Origin: Parastagonospora avenae f. sp. tritici 18332-5
Taxonomy: Eukaryota; Ascomycota; Dothideomycetes; Pleosporales; Phaeosphaeriaceae
DNA: 49,372 nt
Direction of reading: 5' to 3'
Assembly (NCBI GenBank): GCA_022559985.1
Contig: JAFJTR010000134.1
Location: 1 to 49,372, forward strand
Part shown: positions 42,229-49,372 of the stretch, piece by piece
How the letters are laid out: every line of letters begins with the position of its first letter
Numbering within the stretch: the first letter of the stretch is position 1
Notes under the pieces: model-generated
The model's database searches: none
Seen by the model: only the letters and a program-made list of their open reading frames with translations
What the model was told of the DNA's origin: nothing
Position numbers and translations under genes: made by a program

Positions 42229-43110
42229 ATGCCGACCCTAGCACAAAAACTCTCCAAACCCTTCGTCGACATATCCGTCCTGATATGGGACTTCAACCTC
42301 TTCCTCCTCAACCTGCTTCTCCCCTCCCACCCGTCTACAGACGTCGTCCCTTCTTCCGCCCCTGGCGCTCACGGCCACTGGGGCACCTACACACCGCCCG
42401 GCCCCGACGACTCGCGCTCCGCCTGCCCGATGCTCAACGCGCTCGCCAACCACTCCATCCTCCCACACTCCGGCAAAAACATCTCCTTCCGCCAACTCAA
42501 CACCACTGTGCGCCAATCCTTCAACTTCGCACCGAGCTTCTGCTTCTTCGTGCCCAACTTCGCCGCGAATTTCTTGTCGCGCAGCTACTGGACGGGCACG
42601 TTTGACCTTGCCGAGCTGAGCAAGCATAATGCGATTGAGCATGATGCAAGTCTGACGAGGAGGGATGCGGCGGAGGTGAGTGATCAAGGGAAGCCAGATT
42701 TGGAGCTTGTAAAGGAGTTGTTGGATGCGGCGACGGGGGAGGGGGGGAAGAGACTCACTAAGAGTGATTTATCGCGTTTGTTGGCGAAGAGAAGGGGGGA
42801 GTGCAGGGCGAATAACGAGCAGTATAGTGAGAGTTTATTTCATAACGGGTTTGGGAGCGCGAAGTAAGTCTTTTCCTCCTTCTTCCATTATACGTTACAC
42901 GCGGGGATGTACTAACTTTTACGCAGCTCGTCGACTATGCTGACAATTTTCGGCGGGGACGTGGATGATCTCAGACCTATGCTTACTGAAGAGCGGTTCG
43001 TGGAAGGATGGCAGCCGCGGATTCTGAGCCGCTTTGGATTGACCATGGCGGCGTTCAATGGGACGGTCCTGCCGGTTGAGTTGGGTGTCAAGAGGGCGAA
43101 GATCGAGTAG
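42229..43110 (+). CDS. Heme-thiolate (chloro)peroxidase, short type
   Basis: Member of the chloroperoxidase/unspecific peroxygenase family (PF01328): a cysteine-ligated heme enzyme using hydrogen peroxide to oxidise or halogenate organics. Exons 42229-42863 and 42927-43110 join to 272 residues. The proximal cysteine motif is SACPMLN (C66), where the usual Pro-Cys-Pro has Ala at the first position, followed by ALANHSILPHSGKNIS. The distal acid motif is EHDASLTRRD (E137, H138, D139), the short-type EHD form. The C-terminal part has FGGDVDDLRPMLTEERFVEGWQPR. There is no normal signal peptide, but residues 13-32 are hydrophobic (ISVLIWDFNLFLLNLLLP) and could be a membrane anchor. It converges with a second, long-type family member. 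Confidence 0.88.
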
Positions 43111-44867
43111 AAAGAGATCAAGGACGTGTAACACGCTATCTGTATCAATGAGTCGTCTCAAGGATTGCACCATTCCTAGAAACATAGTAAGAGATCAAAT
43201 TCTGAGCCACGTGTTGTCATCATGGATTCCGTCGAATCATCAGTAGACAAGGGAGAGAACAGCTCACACTCATTTGTCAATGTTCTGCAGATTTCTGGAT
43301 ATAGGGGAGAAGACAGAGTGATGAGCCCAGAATTGCCACCGAAAGAGGCTTCATAGCAAACACGCGTCGCACTGACCAATATACTAACAATTGCTGTACA
43401 ATCACGGACGCTTCATCGCAGTCCATGGCTTGGTTATGGTTTCGATGGGACGCTTTTTCTCATATTCGGACATGTGGACATCTTGCGTTTTTCACATGTG
43501 CGCCCCGACTTTCACTTTTGGCAAACATCAATTCAAAGCTCGGAGGTTTATGAGAGCGAAAGAGCAGAAGAACGGACATTCGACTCATGTCTTTGCCTTT
43601 TTGTTACGAAAAAGGGGAGAAATTTAGGGTTGATGGAAGAAAAAGGGTAGAGAAAGGGAGAACAATTTATACATACTACAATGCAGCCCATAATAGCGTG
43701 GTCGAATCACCGCAGCTTTCTCGAACATTCAAGCCCGGAAACCCTGTTTTTATCTTAAATACGGGAGAGGAACAACGTGGTGTCGATACTAGCGAGTTTT
43801 TGTGTTGCTAAATATCGACGCATAGTGTCGTGCAAAGACTTGTACAAATGCCTCCTCAGGTTTAGTACATATTGAATCGTTTTTGGAGAAGAACGTGTGG
43901 AATCGGTGCCATAAATTTTAATAGCCCGACTTTGAAGAAATAAGATGAAGTGTTGGTGAGGGGAATCCTAGGCGGCGAAGGAGAAGAACTCTTACATGGT
44001 CTCGAGGCCGGCGTCCCGGATGACTGTCGCACACCCATCCCGATTTGAGAACCGGAGATCATGCAACGGACTTTGCGATAGTACGGATAGTATCCCATAT
44101 CCTAGATCTTGCGCAAGACATCTTCGTGCAGGTTCTGCTTTTGAAAGGAGGAGAGAAGGAAATTCGATTACGTACTAGTTCTTTTCAGTTTTTACACAGG
44201 ATGTTGTAGTAAAGAACAGCAGAAGTGAGTGATACATCGAACAATTTATACATGGGTACTCCAGCTCCTACGGACATCAAAGGCAGCCCATATCCTTTAT
44301 GTCTGCTCACAAGCTTAACATCGGTCTGGTCTCCCACGACTTTCGCACTCTTTCACATGACTGGTTGCACCGGCTTTTGAACTTCTAGTTCGTGGATCAT
44401 GGCCCTTCAGTACGCTTTATCTTGACGGAAAGAGGACACCGAGTGATGATCATGAGCATGCTGCCCTTTAGAGAGAAGGTGGTGGAATTGCTCTGAGATG
44501 GAATGAGCTGGAATGAGAGGGAGCACCAGCTGTTCATATACAGCCACATCTCGTGATGGCGTTGTGTGGAAAATCTAAATCAAGGGAACAAAGATGAAAA
44601 ACAAGGAGTTATGCTTGCGCAAAGTCGAGGGACATATTCTTACGCTCTTGATTAAAATATTTGGATGCACTGTGTCAATGCGTAATCAGCGGGACCGAAC
44701 GGCGGCAGATATATACCTTGCACCACTTCATCCATCTTGATCAGTGAGATGGATGAAGGAGCTCGTGACCTTGAAGGATGAGCTGGACCGGGCAGTTGCA
44801 TGTTCAAATTTGATTTGCTTTTATAGCTATATATCATCTCTCATAAAGGGCGTCTTCAACGACCAAC
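43111..44867. other. Convergent intergenic between the two peroxidases
   Basis: Long for a 3'-3' gap (1.76 kb). No coding sequence is recognised, and there is no copy of the inverted-repeat element. Confidence 0.45.
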
Positions 44868-46245
44868 TTAGCCGTAAACCTTCTGCTTGTTGTAACCAGG
44901 CAGCTTCTCGAGCTGTGACTTGTCGATAGCCTGCAATTGAGGGCAGCCCAACTGGCCGATGAGACCGCCAATAGCGCTTGTGAGTGCGTCAAGTGGACCG
45001 AGAAGGATGTCTGGCTTGGCCTGAGCGGCGATCTGGTAGACGAAGCAGCCGAAGTTGTTGCCCTGAGTCAGGGTCTCCGCGTTGAAGACACCACCGGTCA
45101 GGTCGCCGATGTCGACACCGGTGAAGGAGTCGGGTGTGCCAGTGTTGCTATAAGTTGTTAGAGTGTGATGTGGAGTCGATGGGGAATCTGCTTACCCTCC
45201 GATGTCGAGGAACTTGGGGTGAAGCGCGATAGCGTTCAATGCGTCGCCAACGAAGTAGGTGGTCTCGTATGGGTATTCGATGGCGCGGCGGTACCAGTTA
45301 TCTGGGATACGCTCTGTTCCTTGAACAGCCTCGTAATTACCATTCTTTCCCTGGACACCGAACCACGATTGGATGGTCTCATAGGAAAGCTCTCCGATGG
45401 GGTTCTCGGCGCTGTGGTTGGCCATGAATCGATAGATGAAGGTGTACGCGGCGGGCTGCACGAGTACACCACTGAAGGGTCCGTTGAAGAAGTAAGGGTT
45501 AGTCTTCTTCTGCGTGTCGAACCTGTCACTGCGGAATTGTGTGAGGGAATCGAGCGTGACCACACCACCGGGCGAGTGGTTGATCAGATCCTGGAACTGC
45601 TCGGTGACACACTTGTAGTTGTTGCCAGCCTGGTACAGATCTGGTCTGGTTGGGGATGCGTCGGCCTCATACTTGTTGTGTGAGCCGGTAAGGCCATTGC
45701 CAAGAATACCGGTAGGTCCGCCCTGTGCAAGGGAAGGTGTGCCACCCATGGACCAGTTCAAGATGTCGCCATCAAGGGCACCTCCGAGCACGGACAGGAA
45801 GAGGGCCAAGTTTTGGCCCATGCCAACGACCTTTGTGGTGGCCTCGATGTACTGTGCGACGGAAGCATATCCATTGTGTGGTAGGAAGTCTAGTCCTGTC
45901 AATGAGAAAACTTAATATGCTGGAAGTGTACACACTGTGGTTGGCGAAGGCGTTCAGACCCGGGCAAGGTCCACGCAAGTCATTGGGTCCCGGCGCCACG
46001 TACTCGTGGCCACTGCCCTTCGTGACATTGATGAATTGTGCCTTTTCGTTGAAGATAGGAATGGGCTCGAATATTGCTGTTGCTGCGTCTGCTCCGGCTT
46101 GTCGTCCCTTCAATTGCTGTGCCATCTCAGCGGCCCGAGCCAAGAGGGCTGGATCAGATGCAGCTGCCTCCATTATCGCAGCAGGGAATGCATTGGCCAG
46201 TGGGGCCAATGCAGCCAGCGAAAGTGGGATGGATGAGAAATGCAT
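44868..46245 (-). CDS. Secreted heme-thiolate peroxidase/peroxygenase, long type
   Basis: Extracellular member of the chloroperoxidase/unspecific peroxygenase family. Minus-strand exons 45936-46245, 45196-45889 and 44868-45147 join to 427 residues. A signal peptide (about 1-19) precedes the enzyme. The proximal motif is RGPCPGLNAFANH (C94). The first intron (46 nt) ends at the TAG at 45890-45892 region, which yields ANHNFLPHNGYASV; the nearby CAG would insert extra residues. The distal motif is EADASPTR (E178, D180, R185), a variant of the long-type EGD...R signature. The second intron is 48 nt. The C-terminal region contains two cysteines (FGCF, LGCP) that could form the disulfide typical of long peroxygenases. 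Confidence 0.88.
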
Positions 46246-49200
46246 TTTGACTGTGAATAGCAAAGTACTGCTGAAAAATAATGCTTTTTGAGAAACTGCA
46301 GAGGCGGTTCATGGAGACTTAAATAAACCACACCAGACATGTAACCCCACGTTACGTACCGCCCCTCAACTTCCCCGTGAAGACGTTGACCTGCAGATGC
46401 CGCGGTGAACCATGGTTGGATGGGGGTCTCGATGGCGTAGTACCGGGCGCTTGCATGCTCATCTGGTCGATCGGATGTGACCAAGCCCACGGTATCTAAG
46501 AACAACTGGGTCAACACCAACGTCGGCGAAATGCACATACCCAAAAGGGTATGACATCTCTCTTGAGTCCAGTCAAACTACCGCGGCTGACCGTGGTGAT
46601 GGAGCCTTTCCCCGCTGCCGATCTTCAAAAGTGAGGTCGGGTCGGCCTATACAAGTTAGTTCCGGATACTACATTCATCACAGTTCAACCATCTTAGTGC
46701 TCGCGGCCTCTTTGAGAGATGACAAGACTTGGATTGTGCAGGGGGACTGCCGGAACGGTAGGTCCCGAAGCCACATTAGCTCATCGACTAACGCAAATTA
46801 GCTGCTGTCTAATCTGTTTATACCCATGATCTGCAACGCCAACTTCCATTGTTTGCAATACGCAAGCCATGATTCGCGTGTGCTTAGCTTCCGGCGACAT
46901 GTCCTGTTCCTCGGCCCTTCAGCAGCACGAGGCATCGCCACCTCACTCGTTGCGTAGTGGTGGAGAACGGTGCAGACACTGTCAAGGGCTGGGTGGTGTC
47001 AAAAGCTTTCGCGACCCTATGGAAGTACCGGGCCATCTAGTGATGAGGGAGTCTAAGTGAAGTCGAGTCCTTAGAGGTATGCGCAGCAGTAAAGGAAATT
47101 GCCGGCCTCGATCTAGACTGTTCGTTGACCGACTACTGAATCCCCGTACTGAGTTTATGGTGCAGTTTCCCAAAAAGCAAGAGCGCGGCGATACAGCCAG
47201 AACCGGAAAACAACACAAATCCATGAATGAACGTCATACTTAAGCTAAGACTGTGTCTGACCAGCTGGTATCGCTCGATTGTATGAACTAGTTCTGGAAT
47301 TCGGACCGTCCAGGGTTGAGTGAATGCTGCCACGAGATCATGAACTGGCATTCACTTACCGCATCGCCTCGGCAATCAAATGGAATCTCATTGGTCGGTA
47401 TAGGTTCATAGATTTAAAGTTTCGATCCACCAGGTACCCTCGCGGAATCATGGTTCTGTCACGACTCACGACTGCAGAACGAAACCACTTTGTCGTCCTG
47501 CGTGGACGCTGTACATTGTGAGCTATTTCCGAACATATTTTTTGCCTCTGCCTTCGCCAGTTTGTGTATTTGTTGAATGCCCATTCCCTTCCTGAGGCGT
47601 TCACGGCAAATTATGTGTCTAATCTAAAGGTACGGTTAAAAAGCACACTGACGAAGCGGCGTGCTGTCCGGTCAAAACGCCGCCTCCACAGCCGCATCCA
47701 CAACGTTACACTGGCCTGCTTCTGACGTAAGGGTCTTCGGGCTCTACGAATGTGGCTATGGTGCTGCGAGCCATTTCACTTGACTCTTATTTCTAGATTG
47801 TATGATGCTGGAAAGTCGTCGTGTCCATTCCGCGAGCTCCATCCCTCCTCCATCCCTGCAGCCGAACCTTTCGTCTGGAAGTAACTGGTTTTGACAGCCA
47901 GGCAAGGCTTTGAAAAATGGAGACCTTGACTATTACCTCCTCAAAATGTCCCGTGTCAACATCTGAAATCGCCGTTCGAGTGTGCATCGGTCGTTGCTGC
48001 GCCTAGATAATGTAAATTGATTTCATCTCATCCGACCCACCCAGCGATCTGAGGCCCACCCGGTTCGCGGGGTATTCTAAAATCCCGTCTCCTCTAGTTC
48101 AATTCGCCGACATGGTTGTCTCCTATCCGACTTGTCACGTGGCTGTGCGAGCAGAACGGAGCCAGGGTAGCGGCTGACGAACATCAGGCTCAGGAGTGGC
48201 GTGGCGATCCTTTTCGTCAAATACCTACTGAAGCACGTGGCTTAAACTTTCAGATCTCTAATGATGTTGCAGAACTTCACATAAACCTGACCTCACCAAC
48301 ATCCTTGACATTGTTAGACACGATTTTTTTTCCATGCGGACAACACAATGTGACGCGCACGAGTCATACTGGTAGCAGGATGAAGACATAGTCTTGAAAC
48401 TCTATAGGCGATGCTTGCTAGTTTGTAGTGATATCGCTTGGATAGAACTAACCGTGTCTCTAAGACTACAAAATAGATAGAGGCTCAGCTCCTGACACAT
48501 GCTGATTTGACTGCGTAACTCTAGCCGAGCGCACACTGCTAAGAAAACTCTTCGAGACGCTATTGCTCTAGCAGACATGCATAAAGCTGACAGTGATTCG
48601 TTGATCTCGATTATACTAAAAGATGGTCACTCTCCCTGACTTGATTCATGCTAATTTAAAGCATTCGTCGATTTTGTGGGGTATCCCCATGTCGATCAGT
48701 CACTACTCACTCTCCACTCGGTTGCCATCTCCCAGTCAGTGGACATGGATCAATATCGTCGCAGAATATATACTTTTCACAGACGGTCGTTATCGCTGGC
48801 TTACATCTGCGACTTGACCAGACATATACGTTCAACATTCGAGAGTTCTGGAAATATAGGTGACCACCTGGGCATGTTTGATATCGACAGTATACTATCT
48901 GCGGAGGACACGACTCAATAAATTCTGGGGAAGAAAAGGTGGCGTGTCTCAGAACATGAAGAATAATTGTCATCCTCGGTGAAAGCATGTGAAGACCAGA
49001 AAGGAGACGAGAGCGAGTGGCGTCTCGAAAAGTCCGGGGCAGATCCCAAGAAACTAGCGTAAACTGTAGAACAGGGCGGAGATAATCTCCGGTGGGTGTC
49101 GGTTGGCTTTCCTGAAAATTTGGATCTGCAGATCCGCGCGGAGGGAACGTTCCTTCGAGGCGAAACAGTATGGAGAGCCAGACAGAGAGGATCGTAATAT

Positions 49201-49372
49201 ACTGTTGTTGTTGGTAGGGTCTTAGCACTAGTGCTGAAAGGAAATAACGATAACTAGGAATGCATTCTGTTCAGTGATTGTTGTTGACTTGATTCTTCAG
49301 AGCTACGTGGGGATGCTACAGAGGTGTATCTGATCTGAGACGAGTAGGGCCGAAGTAGGATCGAGTCGGCTG
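46246..49372. other. Right-edge 3.1-kb stretch without a recognisable gene
   Basis: The longest gene-free part of the window. The promoter of the long peroxidase lies at its left edge. Open frames (for example 173 codons at 48707-49228, minus) look like random translation. I see no transposase, no tRNA and no copy of the inverted-repeat element. Confidence 0.45.

Noticed and set aside
48707..49228. 173-codon minus-strand frame at the right edge
   Set aside because: No family resemblance and no gene-like codon bias by eye.
1..49372. CRISPR arrays, prophage or bacterial operons
   Set aside because: The window is intron-rich fungal nuclear DNA; no regularly spaced repeat array of that kind is present.

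Overview
The window is nuclear DNA from a filamentous ascomycete (Pezizomycotina), most likely a dothideomycete of the Pleosporales type. The evidence is short GT-AG introns (about 41-60 nt, many with CTAAC/CTGAC branch sites), densely packed genes on both strands, an intron-bearing tRNA-Gly, small cysteine-rich secreted proteins, and fungal families such as a CRH transglycosylase, heme-thiolate peroxidases and UDP-galactopyranose mutase. The order-level placement is inference. Exon boundaries were worked out by eye from splice signals, reading frame and family conservation.

Layout. 0.7-5.0 kb: lysophosphatidate acyltransferase, a short-chain dehydrogenase, and an intronless fold-III PLP decarboxylase that resembles a Bacteroidetes arginine decarboxylase. 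6.2-10.2 kb: core metabolism and redox genes (transaldolase, Cu/Zn superoxide dismutase, NADH-cytochrome b5 reductase). 10.2-14.8 kb: an accessory-looking zone with two copies of a short inverted-repeat element, a crystallin-like small secreted protein, a decayed 10-residue-repeat ORF and a GFA-domain gene. 14.8-24.6 kb: an MFS transporter, tRNA-Gly(GCC), a GH5 endoglucanase, a micro-exon small secreted protein, a cyclase-family protein and a Gyp1-like Rab-GAP. 25.3-41.7 kb: mostly housekeeping (Hrp1-like hnRNP with a 1.3-kb intron, CRH wall transglycosylase, PRO2, UDP-galactopyranose mutase divergent from a nucleotide-sugar transporter, RPL18, ADE2). 42.2-46.2 kb: two convergent heme-thiolate peroxidases of different subtypes. 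46.2-49.4 kb: no recognisable gene.

Functional links. The mutase and its divergent transporter neighbour fit a galactofuranose module: UDP-Galf made in the cytosol, then carried into the Golgi. The CRH enzyme acts on the same wall. GH5, the peroxidases, the two small secreted proteins and the MFS carrier suit a plant-associated or saprotrophic lifestyle. The inverted-repeat element occurs three times, each time beside an accessory gene. One copy ends five bases before the GFA start codon, and another fills nearly the whole gap between the dehydrogenase and the decarboxylase.

The most unusual observations are the bacterial-like decarboxylase with altered active-site positions, the inverted-repeat element family, the micro-exon secreted protein, the coding-like extension beyond the CRH stop codon, and the apparent 2-nt frame disruption or 35-nt intron in the b5 reductase anchor.
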